Positions 34,555 through 43,466 of a stretch of 64,000 bases of DNA are shown piece after piece. The translations under genes and the position numbers were made by a program. Every line of letters starts with the position of its first letter. Positions within the stretch are counted from its first letter, which is position 1. The stretch is from Solibacillus daqui. Its GTDB lineage: Bacteria > Bacillota > Bacilli > Bacillales_A > Planococcaceae. The DNA lies in contig NZ_CP114887.1 in NCBI RefSeq assembly GCF_028747805.1, forward strand, positions 1,171,501 to 1,235,500, read 5' to 3'. A model generated the notes under the pieces. It had not been told where the DNA came from and searched no databases. It saw only the letters and a program-made list of their open reading frames with translations.

Positions 34555-35325
34555 GTGGAGAGAATCGAACAGTCATCTGAAACGTTATTAACACAAGCGC
34601 ATATGCGTGAGCTTATCGCAATGTCTCAAGAAGGGGACACAGAGGCCAGAAAACGGATGATCGAAGGCAATACGAGGCTCGTGTGGTCAATTGTACAGCG
34701 CTTTGCTTCAAGAGGTGTAGAGCTTGAAGATTTATTTCAAATTGGCTGTATAGGGCTTATGAAATCTGTAGATAAGTTTGATTTATCCTATGATGTGAAA
34801 TTTTCGACCTATGCCGTACCGATGATTATCGGGGAAATTCAACGATTTTTACGAGATGACGGAATGGTGAAAGTTAGTCGTTCAATACGCGAGCTTAATT
34901 TTAAAATTCGTCATGCGACGGATGAATATTTAAAAACAAATGAAAAATCACCGTCAATTGCAGAGCTCGCTGCGATTTTACAAGTATCACCGGATGAGAT
35001 TTTAATGGCTACAGATGCAATGCGTGACCCAGCGAGCCTACACGATCAACTGTTTGAAAATGATGGGGATTCGATTACGCTTATGGATCAAATGCGTGAC
35101 GATAAATCCCAGCTTGCTTTTGATTATATTACGCTCAAAGATTTATTGAAACGTTTAGGAAAACGAGAGCAATCGATTATCTATTTCCGCTATTATTTGG
35201 ATTTAACACAGACGGAAATTGCGGACAGGCTCGGTATTTCACAAGTGCAAGTATCACGTTTGGAAAAAAAGATTTTAGCGCAATTAAAAACATGGATAGA
35301 ACTACCAATATCAAGTAAGCGGTGA
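34555..35325 (+). CDS. sigF: Forespore sigma factor sigma-F
   Basis: 256 residues. Region 2 reads EDLFQIGCIGLMKSVDKFDLSYDVKFSTYAVPMIIGEIQRFLRDD and region 4 RYYLDLTQTEIADRLGISQVQVSRLEKKIL, as in SigF. It directs early forespore genes. The start is uncertain: GTG 34555 lies inside the GGGGGGTGGAG ribosome site, and an in-frame ATG 34603 is the alternative. Confidence 0.96.
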   Translation: MERIEQSSETLLTQAHMRELIAMSQEGDTEARKRMIEGNTRLVWSIVQRFASRGVELEDLFQIGCIGLMKSVDKFDLSYDVKFSTYAVPMIIGEIQRFLRDDGMVKVSRSIRELNFKIRHATDEYLKTNEKSPSIAELAAILQVSPDEILMATDAMRDPASLHDQLFENDGDSITLMDQMRDDKSQLAFDYITLKDLLKRLGKREQSIIYFRYYLDLTQTEIADRLGISQVQVSRLEKKILAQLKTWIELPISSKR

Positions 35326-35329
35326 AAAA

Positions 35330-36772
35330 ATGAAGAATCAACTATTTACATCAAAAGAGATTGCAAAAGGATTCTTAGAATCACGCTTTGACACGGATCA
35401 CACTTTTGACGTATGCGTAAAAGAAATCACAATCAAAAATCTCCCGACACTGACAGTATATATTAGTGGATTAGTAAACGGAGACAGCTTGACCAAATTG
35501 TTAGCGAATTTGCAATGGGAACAGCATGAAGAAATAGATGATGAAAATGTCTATTTTGAAGAGCATTTTAACTATCACGATAAAGAACAAGTAACATCAA
35601 TTGATGATTTTCTACTAGGTATTTTAAGTGGCCGAATAGGATTTATCACGTTGAGTGGCTATGCATTTTTAGCGGAGTTTCGCCAATATCCAGGCAGAAG
35701 TCCAGAAGAACCGGATAATGAAAAAGTAATTCGTGGTTCTCGCGACGGCTTCGCAGAAAATGTCATCCAAAATGTAGCGCTTATTCGTCGGCGTATTCGC
35801 AGTACAGAGCTTCGCTATCAAATGCATCGTGTTTCAACTTATGGTCAAACCGATGTTGTTATTGCTTATATGGGCGATTTGGTGAATGAGGATCACTTAC
35901 AATGGATTATCGAGCGACTAAGCCAAATTAAGCATGATGGTCTAACGATGAGTGATAAATCATTAGAAGAATGGCTGTTTAAGCAAAGATTCCATCCGCT
36001 ACCATTTGTTCGTTACACAGAAAGACCTGATATTGTTGCTGCACATTTATTAGAAGGGCATATTGCGATTATTGTGGATACATCTCCTTCAGTTATGCTT
36101 ATGCCAGTGACGATGTTTCATTTATTACAGCATGCCGAGGAATATCGCCAAGCACCTCTAATTGGCACGATGATGCGTTTATTACGTTTTGGTGCAGTGC
36201 TATTAAGTTTTTTACTACTACCATTTTGGTACTTGCTCATAACAAATGAGCATATAATACCTGAACAATTATCGTATATAGGTATAAGTGATAAAAGTGA
36301 AGTACCGCTATTTTTGCAACTTATGATAGCAGATACCGGGATTGAATTTTTGCGAATAGCAGCTATTCACACCCCGACGCCATTATCGACTGCAATGGGT
36401 TTAATTGCTGGGATTATAATTGGTCAAATTGCAATTGATGTTGGATTGTTTTCTAGTGAAGTGGTACTATACACGGCCATTAGTGCGATATTTACGTTTG
36501 CAATACCCAATTATGAATTAAGTATTTCGGTGAAGGTATTCCGTTTATTGCTACTTTCGGTAACAGCACTATTTGGCATAAATGGATTTTTTATTGGAAT
36601 TTTTGCGATATTCACGTATTTATGCGCATTAAAACCGATGAAAGTCCCTTATTTATGGCCGCTTGTTCCATTCTTCCCTAAAGCATTCTTACGAGTGTTT
36701 ATTCGCTTTCCAATGTCAGATGACGCGTTGCGACCATATATCATTGGTGCTAAACAGCGAAAACGCGCATGA
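35330..36772 (+). CDS. spoVAF: Spore protein SpoVAF (GerA-subunit-like)
   Basis: 480 residues. The large N-terminal cytoplasmic domain contains SRDGFAENVIQNVALIRRRIRSTELRYQMHRV, the GerA/SpoVAF family signature, followed by five or so membrane helices from about residue 285. SpoVAF associates with germinant receptors and dipicolinate channel proteins in the inner spore membrane. It sits 5 nt after sigF, with no spoVAA-AE between. Confidence 0.93.
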   Translation: MKNQLFTSKEIAKGFLESRFDTDHTFDVCVKEITIKNLPTLTVYISGLVNGDSLTKLLANLQWEQHEEIDDENVYFEEHFNYHDKEQVTSIDDFLLGILSGRIGFITLSGYAFLAEFRQYPGRSPEEPDNEKVIRGSRDGFAENVIQNVALIRRRIRSTELRYQMHRVSTYGQTDVVIAYMGDLVNEDHLQWIIERLSQIKHDGLTMSDKSLEEWLFKQRFHPLPFVRYTERPDIVAAHLLEGHIAIIVDTSPSVMLMPVTMFHLLQHAEEYRQAPLIGTMMRLLRFGAVLLSFLLLPFWYLLITNEHIIPEQLSYIGISDKSEVPLFLQLMIADTGIEFLRIAAIHTPTPLSTAMGLIAGIIIGQIAIDVGLFSSEVVLYTAISAIFTFAIPNYELSISVKVFRLLLLSVTALFGINGFFIGIFAIFTYLCALKPMKVPYLWPLVPFFPKAFLRVFIRFPMSDDALRPYIIGAKQRKRA

Positions 36773-36874
36773 ACGCACATTGCATGACACACTTTCCTAT
36801 GTTAAAGTTCTCATATAATATTTTGTGATTTTTATGAATATTAGTGCGACTAATCGTAGTTAGGGGAGAATGAC

Positions 36875-38194
36875 ATGCATTTTTATGGTACACAACAAGT
36901 AAACGAACAAGGAAATTTAATGATTGGTGGCGTTGACACAGTAGAGTTAGCAAAACAATATAGAACACCTTTATTCGTTTACGATACTGCGTTAATCCGA
37001 AAACGCGCGCGTGGCTTTATTGATACATTTGAAAAATTAGGTGTAACAGCACAAGTTGCATATGCTTCAAAAGCATTTGCCTGTGTAGCAGTGTATCAAT
37101 TAGCTGCACAAGAAAATTTATCACTTGATGTTGTATCAGGAGGCGAATTATTTACTGCCATTAAAGCAGGATTCCCAGCAGAACGCATTCACTTCCACGG
37201 TAACAATAAATCGATTGCTGAACTTGAGTTAGCATTCGATACGAAAATTGGCTGTATCGTAGTAGATAATTTCTATGAAATCGCTGTTTTAAAAGAAATC
37301 GCTCAAAGAAAAAATCAAAAGATGAACGTATTATTACGTGTGACACCTGGTGTTGAAGCACATACACATGACTTTATTACAACAGGTCAAGCGGATTCGA
37401 AATTTGGCTTTGACTTAAATAACGGTCAAGCAGATGAAGCATTTAAACAAGTTGTTAATGATGAATTCATCAACCTTTTAGGTTTACACTGCCATATCGG
37501 TTCGCAAATTTTCGAAACAGAAGGTTTTAGCTTAGCGGCTGGAAAAGTAATGCAAAAGATGGGTGCTTGGAAACAAGAACATGACTTTGAAGCAACAGTA
37601 CTAAACTTAGGTGGCGGCTTTGGTATTCGCTATACAGCAGAAGACAAGCCGCTTGAACCTCATGAGTATGTAGCTGATATGATTAAAACTGTGCAAGCAG
37701 AAAGCGAAAAATTAAGCTTAACAATGCCTGAAATTTGGATTGAGCCAGGCCGTTCGTTAGTAGGAGATGCGGGAACGTCTCTTTACACAATTGGCTCGCA
37801 AAAAACAGTACCTGGCTTGCGCGAATATATCGCGGTTGATGGTGGGATGAGCGATAATATCCGACCAGCATTATATGATGCAAAATATGAGGCTGTTATT
37901 GCGAACAAAGCGAACAACGCAAAAACAAGTACATATACTGTAGCAGGAAAGCTTTGTGAATCTGGTGATAAATTAATCATCGATGCTGCCTTACAAAAGG
38001 TGGAAACAGGTGATATTTTAGCAATGTTCTGTACTGGGGCATACGGCTATTCAATGGCATCAAACTACAACCGTGTTCCACGTCCTGCAGTAGTGTTTGT
38101 AGAAAATGGGGAGCATCAATTAGCTATTCAACGTGAAAGTTATGAAAATTTAGTTGTAAATGATCTACCGTTAACATTAAAAAAGGGTGAGTAA
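36875..38194 (+). CDS. lysA: Diaminopimelate decarboxylase
   Basis: 439 residues, fold type III PLP enzyme. K66 in VAYASKAFAC is the Schiff-base lysine; HFHGNNKS, GCIVVDNFYE, HCHIGSQIF, GGGFGIRY and EPGRSLVGDAG follow, and CESGDKLI contains the active-site Cys. It makes lysine from meso-diaminopimelate. GGGGAGAATGAC precedes the ATG. A 37-residue membrane peptide follows. Confidence 0.97.
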   Translation: MHFYGTQQVNEQGNLMIGGVDTVELAKQYRTPLFVYDTALIRKRARGFIDTFEKLGVTAQVAYASKAFACVAVYQLAAQENLSLDVVSGGELFTAIKAGFPAERIHFHGNNKSIAELELAFDTKIGCIVVDNFYEIAVLKEIAQRKNQKMNVLLRVTPGVEAHTHDFITTGQADSKFGFDLNNGQADEAFKQVVNDEFINLLGLHCHIGSQIFETEGFSLAAGKVMQKMGAWKQEHDFEATVLNLGGGFGIRYTAEDKPLEPHEYVADMIKTVQAESEKLSLTMPEIWIEPGRSLVGDAGTSLYTIGSQKTVPGLREYIAVDGGMSDNIRPALYDAKYEAVIANKANNAKTSTYTVAGKLCESGDKLIIDAALQKVETGDILAMFCTGAYGYSMASNYNRVPRPAVVFVENGEHQLAIQRESYENLVVNDLPLTLKKGE

Positions 38195-38197
38195 TCG

Positions 38198-38311
38198 TTG
38201 AAACTATCGAAGCAGGCGAAATGGGGTTTGGGGCTGTTAGTAGGTATTATTATGTGGTCTCTACTTTTCATTTACGTAATTAGTCCATTAGTTAATAAAA
38301 TGTCAAATTAG
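38198..38311 (+). CDS. Small single-pass membrane protein (37 aa) after lysA
   Basis: TTG start with AAGGGTGA 7 nt upstream, only 3 nt after the lysA stop. The peptide has a basic start (KLSKQAK), one hydrophobic helix (WGLGLLVGIIMWSLLFIYVI) and SPLVNKMSN at the end. No family was recognised. The good ribosome site and tight position after lysA support translation. Confidence 0.6.
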   Translation: MKLSKQAKWGLGLLVGIIMWSLLFIYVISPLVNKMSN

Positions 38312-38410
38312 TAAACTGTCACTCACATTGTAACGTTGGAAAATTGTGTTATTGCATTTCTTTTCATCTTTTGATAGGATTTGCAATGGTAGAATTGAGG
38401 GAATGTGAAA

Positions 38411-38776
38411 ATGTTAGTTCGGTATAAAAAAGCACTTGAAAAAATTGCGATGGGATTAATTTCATTAATGCCACAAGAAAAAGATATCAAACGCTTAATG
38501 GAAACCATTCAACAATATGATCAAAACGAAAATTGGACGTTGTATTTGTGGAAAAAGGATGACGAATATGTAGGTGCTGTCGGGATTGTGGAAGAAAACG
38601 ATGTAGTAACATTGCAACATATTACGGTAATCCCATCTTATCGTGGCGAAGGTGTAGCTTTAAAAATGTTACAAGAGCTTAAAGAAATGGGCTATGACAA
38701 AATTGTTGCCAATGATGAGACACATTCATTTGTTCAAAAGTGTAAACCTATATTAAATAACGAAGCAGATAATTAA
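38411..38776 (+). CDS. ribT: GNAT acetyltransferase RibT
   Basis: About 121 residues, close to B. subtilis RibT (LVRYKKALEKIAMGLISLMP at the start). The acetyl-CoA site is HITVIPSYRGEGVALKML. RibT accompanies riboflavin genes in B. subtilis, but no rib biosynthesis genes are here. ATG 38411 is preferred over GTG 38405, since GAGGG is 9 nt upstream of the former and only 3 of the latter. Confidence 0.88.
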   Translation: MLVRYKKALEKIAMGLISLMPQEKDIKRLMETIQQYDQNENWTLYLWKKDDEYVGAVGIVEENDVVTLQHITVIPSYRGEGVALKMLQELKEMGYDKIVANDETHSFVQKCKPILNNEADN

Positions 38777-38790
38777 CTTTGCTTCAATAT

Positions 38791-38828
38791 AAAAAGATGA
38801 AATGGTACATAGGCCATTTCATCTTTTT
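38791..38828. terminator. Bidirectional terminator between ribT and ypuF
   Basis: A perfect 15-bp stem, AAAAAGATGAAATGG with CCATTTCATCTTTTT. Confidence 0.93.
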
Positions 38829-38835
38829 CATTTTC

Positions 38836-39360
38836 CTATTGGTTCCTTGATGTTTTATCATTTGTGTTTTTTAACTTATTCGCTTCACGCAAAGCGATAA
38901 TATCGGAACGGTCACGTAGCATATGTTTATTAAGTAGGAAGTGTGGGTCAAGTGTTGGTGTTGCTATGATTTTATCAAGCACAGCTATGTGAAGCTCCGG
39001 ATGGTTAATCGGAATTTTAATACGCGTGAACTTTTCGTGAGCTGTTATACGTTTATGTTGTAGCTGCATGTCCTCTATCAATTGTTCAAAGTAGACATAA
39101 TCAAAATATGGTGAATTTTTATTGCTTTTAAAATTGTTGATCGCTTTTTGAAATATCCGATCGGCGCCATTGAAATTTTCGCGACGCCAATGATACATAC
39201 CTGTAGCAAGCTGGACATAGCCTACAAGTGAGTGAAGTTTTTCACCAGGTGCGACTTCCTTCCAATATTCTTCTAATACTTCATGGCATTCAAAATAGTC
39301 CTCATTGCCATTAAAATAAGCACAGTACTCAATAAACAGTGGGTGAAACAAAGGATGCAT
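38836..39360 (-). CDS. ypuF: DUF309 protein (YpuF-like)
   Basis: 174 residues, helical. FNGNEDYFECHEVLEEYWKEV and the later GYVQLATGMYHWRRENFNGA are the DUF309 signature with conserved His and Glu. Function unknown. It lies before scpA on the opposite strand; AAAGGAGT precedes the ATG. Confidence 0.9.
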   Translation of the reverse strand: MHPLFHPLFIEYCAYFNGNEDYFECHEVLEEYWKEVAPGEKLHSLVGYVQLATGMYHWRRENFNGADRIFQKAINNFKSNKNSPYFDYVYFEQLIEDMQLQHKRITAHEKFTRIKIPINHPELHIAVLDKIIATPTLDPHFLLNKHMLRDRSDIIALREANKLKNTNDKTSRNQ

Positions 39361-39549
39361 TGTGGACTCCTTTCGAATATACTTAATGATGGATTAAAAC
39401 AAATGATACCAATGATAGCTGTAAATTTTAGTATAGCATGTATCAAATAATTATAATGTATGGTGTGTTTTGAGCTTCGAAATCTATTAACGATACTCGT
39501 ATGTTTAATTATACAATTAATCCAATTTTAAAAGATAGGTGACTTGAAT

Positions 39550-40332
39550 ATGTCTTATGAAGTAAAGCTAGAGGCTTTTAGTGGGCCACTGGATTTATTG
39601 TTACATTTAATTAACCGCCTGGAAATTGATATATATGATATTCCAATGGCAGAGCTGACGGAACAATATATTGACCATATCCATGCGATGCAAACGCTTG
39701 AGCTAAATGAAGCAAGCGAATACTTAGTTATGGCGGCAACATTACTTGCTATTAAAAGTCGCACGCTCATTCCGATTAATGAGGGCGAAATTGATGCGGA
39801 AGAATTCGAAGTCGATGAAATGGATCCACGTGATGAATTAGTAGCACGTTTAATCGAGTATAAAAAGTACAAGGAAGCAGCAGTCCAATTACAAGAACTT
39901 GAAAGTGAACGTGGGCAAGTGTTTACAAAAGCTCCTGCTGATTTATCGGAATATATGCCGAAAGAGCAAATGACATTATTCGATACAAATGTCAATGTAT
40001 ACGATATGTTAAGCGCATTCCAAAAGTTATTGCGTCGCAAACAGTTGAAAAAGCCATTATCAACAAGAATCGCACGTCAGGAAATTTCAGTAAAAGAACA
40101 AATGCAGACGGTCGTCAATATTTTAAAGCAATCAGGTGGGAAAATGCTGTTTTCACAGTTATTCGAATCAGATGACAAACCAATGCTTGTACTGACATTT
40201 TTAACATTACTGGAGCTGATGAAACGTCAAGTTGTTTTTGTAGAACAAGAAAATAACTTTGACGATTTATCTGTATTGCTAAAGAAGGAGGAAATTGACG
40301 ATGAACTCGAACAAATTATTGAGCCGAATTGA
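39550..40332 (+). CDS. scpA: Segregation and condensation protein ScpA
   Basis: 260 residues, kleisin. FSGPLDLLLHLINRLEIDIYDIPMAELTEQYIDHI starts the N-terminal SMC-binding domain; acidic middle, winged-helix C-terminus. It joins SMC and ScpB in chromosome condensation. ATG 39550 has AGGTGA at 7 nt. It overlaps scpB by 32 nt. Confidence 0.97.
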   Translation: MSYEVKLEAFSGPLDLLLHLINRLEIDIYDIPMAELTEQYIDHIHAMQTLELNEASEYLVMAATLLAIKSRTLIPINEGEIDAEEFEVDEMDPRDELVARLIEYKKYKEAAVQLQELESERGQVFTKAPADLSEYMPKEQMTLFDTNVNVYDMLSAFQKLLRRKQLKKPLSTRIARQEISVKEQMQTVVNILKQSGGKMLFSQLFESDDKPMLVLTFLTLLELMKRQVVFVEQENNFDDLSVLLKKEEIDDELEQIIEPN

Positions 40333-40888
40333 GGCATTATTATTCGTAGCAGGTGATGAAGGTATGACAGCAAAACAGCTTGCACAATATATTGAAGTGG
40401 AAATAATGGATATTGAAGCAGGGTTAAGCGAGCTACAATCACAATATGATGACGAAGAATCACGCGGCATCACATTAAAAGAGCTTGCGGGTACCTATCA
40501 ACTAACAACAAAACCAGAGGTAGCAGATACATTAAAAAGATTAATTGAAAACCCGACCAACCAAGTATTAACGGCAGCTTCTTTAGAAGTACTTTCAATT
40601 ATTGCGTACAAGCAGCCGATTACTCGTGCAGAAGTAGAAGATATACGAGGGGTGAAAAGTGAGCGACCTATTGCAACGCTTGTATCCCGCGCATTAGTGC
40701 AAGAAGTAGGTCGAGCAGAAGGAACAGGCCGTGCGATTTTATATGGTACAACGAAGGAATTTTTAAATTACTTTGGCTTAAAAAATATTAATGAGCTTCC
40801 ACCATTGCCAGAAGATGTGGATGCAGATGATGAACAACCGACTGATTTATTTTTAACGAAATTCCAGGAAACATTTAATCAAAATTAA
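40301..40888 (+). CDS. scpB: Segregation and condensation protein ScpB
   Basis: 195 residues, two winged-helix domains; LSIIAYKQPITRAEVEDIRGVKSERPIATLVSRALV is diagnostic. It dimerises and binds ScpA. ATG 40301 follows AAGGAGG at 9 nt; an in-frame TTG at 40295 is too close. Confidence 0.97.
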   Translation: MNSNKLLSRIEALLFVAGDEGMTAKQLAQYIEVEIMDIEAGLSELQSQYDDEESRGITLKELAGTYQLTTKPEVADTLKRLIENPTNQVLTAASLEVLSIIAYKQPITRAEVEDIRGVKSERPIATLVSRALVQEVGRAEGTGRAILYGTTKEFLNYFGLKNINELPPLPEDVDADDEQPTDLFLTKFQETFNQN

Positions 40889-40901
40889 AAGGAGTGGTCC
40901 G

Positions 40902-41882
40902 TTGAAAAAATGGATAGTGAGTTTAGTAATTATTCTGTTTGTTGGCTTTCATTCAAATCAAGTAAGTGCTGCCTATGCAAGTTATGTAGTTATTGATGCC
41001 GAAAATGGTCGTACATTGGTCGGACAAAATGAACACGAGCGCTTACCAATAGCAAGCTTAACAAAAATTTGGACGGCTTTAATCGTACTGGAACGTAGTG
41101 AGTTAACGGATTTAGTGTATGTTTCAAGTCGTGCAGCTTCAGTGGAGGGTTCTTCAATATATTTAGAACAGGGACAAACCTATACAATCGACTATTTAGT
41201 ACATGGCCTTATGATGCAATCAGGCAATGACGCAGCAACTGCATTAGCCGAGCATGTAGGTGGCTCTATTGAAGGCTTCGTCTATTTAATGAATGAAAAG
41301 GCAAAATTGTATCAACTTACAAACACCTATTTCACCAATCCAACGGGCTTACATGATGATAAGCATTTATCGTCTGCCTATGATACAGCAAAAATGCTAC
41401 AAATTGCGATGCAAAATGAGGAATTTCAAAAAGTTGCCTCAACAAAAGTTTTTTCGCAAGGTATGACTTGGAAAAACAAGCATCGCTTACTTCACGAAGA
41501 TGTTGGGGCAATCGCTGGAAAAACAGGGTACACAAAAGTAGCAAGCCGCACACTTGCTACTTTTTTTAAACGGGAACAAAAATCATTTGTGGTCGTCACA
41601 TTAAATGAAGGGAATGATTGGAATATTCACAAAGAATTGGCTAACTATATAGATGCAAATTTTTCGAATGAAGTTATTGTAAAAAAAGGTATTTACAAAA
41701 CGAATGGCCTGTCCGTTTCGGTTGAAGAACCGATCCAAATGCTTTTAAGAAAAGGAGAGGAACCAAAGCTTCAGCACATACTTCTTGTATCTAGGCATCC
41801 TGAGTCAAAGCGAGCGGCTTGGCGCGTATTTGAAGGCGAACGTGTCGTCGCATCAAAACTTGTACAAATTAAGGCGCGTTAA
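40902..41882 (+). CDS. dacB: D-alanyl-D-alanine carboxypeptidase (DacB-like)
   Basis: 326 residues with a signal peptide (about 1-24). Penicillin-binding motifs are S52-K55 (SLTK), S107-N109 (SGN) and K207-G209 (KTG). It trims the pentapeptide of peptidoglycan. Position matches dacB (spore cortex PBP5*), though spmA and spmB do not follow and the vegetative DacF type is possible. TTG start with AAGGAG at 7 nt. Confidence 0.88.
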   Translation: MKKWIVSLVIILFVGFHSNQVSAAYASYVVIDAENGRTLVGQNEHERLPIASLTKIWTALIVLERSELTDLVYVSSRAASVEGSSIYLEQGQTYTIDYLVHGLMMQSGNDAATALAEHVGGSIEGFVYLMNEKAKLYQLTNTYFTNPTGLHDDKHLSSAYDTAKMLQIAMQNEEFQKVASTKVFSQGMTWKNKHRLLHEDVGAIAGKTGYTKVASRTLATFFKREQKSFVVVTLNEGNDWNIHKELANYIDANFSNEVIVKKGIYKTNGLSVSVEEPIQMLLRKGEEPKLQHILLVSRHPESKRAAWRVFEGERVVASKLVQIKAR

Positions 41883-42070
41883 GGTGCACAAATTATTGAG
41901 ATGAATTTAAATGCTAAACTTTCGATATGCAATCGACAAGATGTGACAAATATAGCATATTCTCTTTTCTAATATAGCGAAGTATGACATAATCAAAAAC
42001 GTAAAAACTGTGAATACGTACGCTGTGAAGCTTGCGTTATTTGCGAACTATCAATCAATGAGGTGAACTT

Positions 42071-42814
42071 ATGGAACGATTACAGAAAGTGATTGCATAC
42101 GCAGGTGTAGCATCACGTCGTAAAGCAGAGCAATTAATTTTAGAAGGTAAAGTAAAGGTAAACGGAAAAGTTATTAAAGAACTTGGGACAAAAGTTTCGA
42201 ATTCGGATGATATCGAAGTAGAAGGTGTGAAATTAGAAAAAGAAGATAAAGTGTACTTCTTGCTCTATAAACCACGTGGTTATATTTCCGCTGTCACTGA
42301 TGACAAAGGTCGTAAAACAGTAACAGATATTTTCAAAAAGCATGTACATCAACGTATTTTCCCAGTTGGTCGTTTAGATTACGATACAACAGGCTTACTA
42401 TTATTAACGAATGATGGGGAGTTCTCAAACCTAATGACGCACCCAAAATTCAAAATTGATAAAACGTATATCGCGCGTGTTAAAGGTGTACCAACGAAGC
42501 AAGGGTTAATGAAGCTACAGGGCGGAATTAAGCTTGAAGATGGTAAAACGGCACCAGCGAAAGTAAGTATGACAAGCTTCGATGAAAAAGCAGGCAAAGC
42601 GATTTGTGAAATTACCATTCACGAAGGCCGTAACCGCCAAGTACGTCGTATGTTCGAAGCAATTGGCACACCTGTTGTGAAATTAAAACGTGAGCGCTTT
42701 GCATTCCTAGATTTAACAGGTCTTTCACCAGGTGAATACCGTCAGTTAACGAAGCACGAAGTAAAATTATTACGCGTATTAGCCGAAACTGGTAAAATCG
42801 ATTCCAATAGATAG
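42071..42814 (+). CDS. rluB: 23S rRNA pseudouridine synthase RluB
   Basis: 247 residues: N-terminal S4 RNA-binding domain (2-60, ASRRKAEQLILEGKVKVNG), then the RsuA-family catalytic domain with D103 in VGRLDYDTTGLLLLTNDG and HEGRNRQVRRMFEAIG. It modifies 23S rRNA helix 89. Ahead of the res genes as in B. subtilis. Confidence 0.95.
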   Translation: MERLQKVIAYAGVASRRKAEQLILEGKVKVNGKVIKELGTKVSNSDDIEVEGVKLEKEDKVYFLLYKPRGYISAVTDDKGRKTVTDIFKKHVHQRIFPVGRLDYDTTGLLLLTNDGEFSNLMTHPKFKIDKTYIARVKGVPTKQGLMKLQGGIKLEDGKTAPAKVSMTSFDEKAGKAICEITIHEGRNRQVRRMFEAIGTPVVKLKRERFAFLDLTGLSPGEYRQLTKHEVKLLRVLAETGKIDSNR

Positions 42815-42871
42815 GTAGTGGAAACGTTCATAAAGGATTCAAAATAAAGCAATTTTAATTTTGTAATAATT

Positions 42872-42880
42872 TGCTATAAT
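42872..42880 (+). promoter_or_regulatory. Extended -10 promoter of the resABC genes
   Basis: TGCTATAAT is a perfect -10 with the TGn extension, about 40 nt before the resA start; the -35 is poor. Confidence 0.65.
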
Positions 42881-42919
42881 TACAAACAGTAGTTGCGAAA
42901 AAGGAAGGAGGTTTTCTGT

Positions 42920-43453
42920 TTGGAACAAAAGAAAAAGCGTTCTATTATGCGCGGTGTGATTCTTGCAATTTTAGCTTTAGCCATTGGATATTCTATATAT
43001 GCCGCCGTAACGAAGGATAAAATAGAATTGATTACAGCTGGTGCTGAGGCGCCGGACTTTGAAGTGGTCGATTTAAATGGTGAAAAACATCGCTTAAAGG
43101 ATTATAAAGGTCAGGGTGTGTTACTAAATTTCTGGGGTACATGGTGTGAGCCTTGTGAACGAGAGTTTCCTGCAATGGAACGTCAATACGAGTCATTTAA
43201 AAAGCAAGGTGTAGAAATAATTGCTGTGAACTTTGCGCAATCTGAATTTGAAGTAAACAAATATGTGACAAATATGGGCATGACATTCCCGGTTGCTATA
43301 GATAAAACAAAAAGTGTATTCACTGCCTATAATATCGGCCCACTACCAACTTCGATTTTTATTAAACCAGATGGTACGATTGACCGAGTAATAACAGGTG
43401 AAATGAGCGAGGTAGAAATCATTCAATATTTAGAATCAATAAAGCCGGAATAG
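42920..43453 (+). CDS. resA: Thiol-disulfide oxidoreductase ResA
   Basis: 177 residues from TTG 42920 (AAGGAGG at 8 nt). One N-terminal membrane anchor (about 10-29), then a thioredoxin fold with C76/C79 in WCEPCE outside the membrane and a cis-Pro in GPLPTSIFI. It reduces apocytochrome c haem-binding cysteines. Confidence 0.95.
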   Translation: MEQKKKRSIMRGVILAILALAIGYSIYAAVTKDKIELITAGAEAPDFEVVDLNGEKHRLKDYKGQGVLLNFWGTWCEPCEREFPAMERQYESFKKQGVEIIAVNFAQSEFEVNKYVTNMGMTFPVAIDKTKSVFTAYNIGPLPTSIFIKPDGTIDRVITGEMSEVEIIQYLESIKPE

Positions 43454-43466
43454 GAGTTTTTACGCA

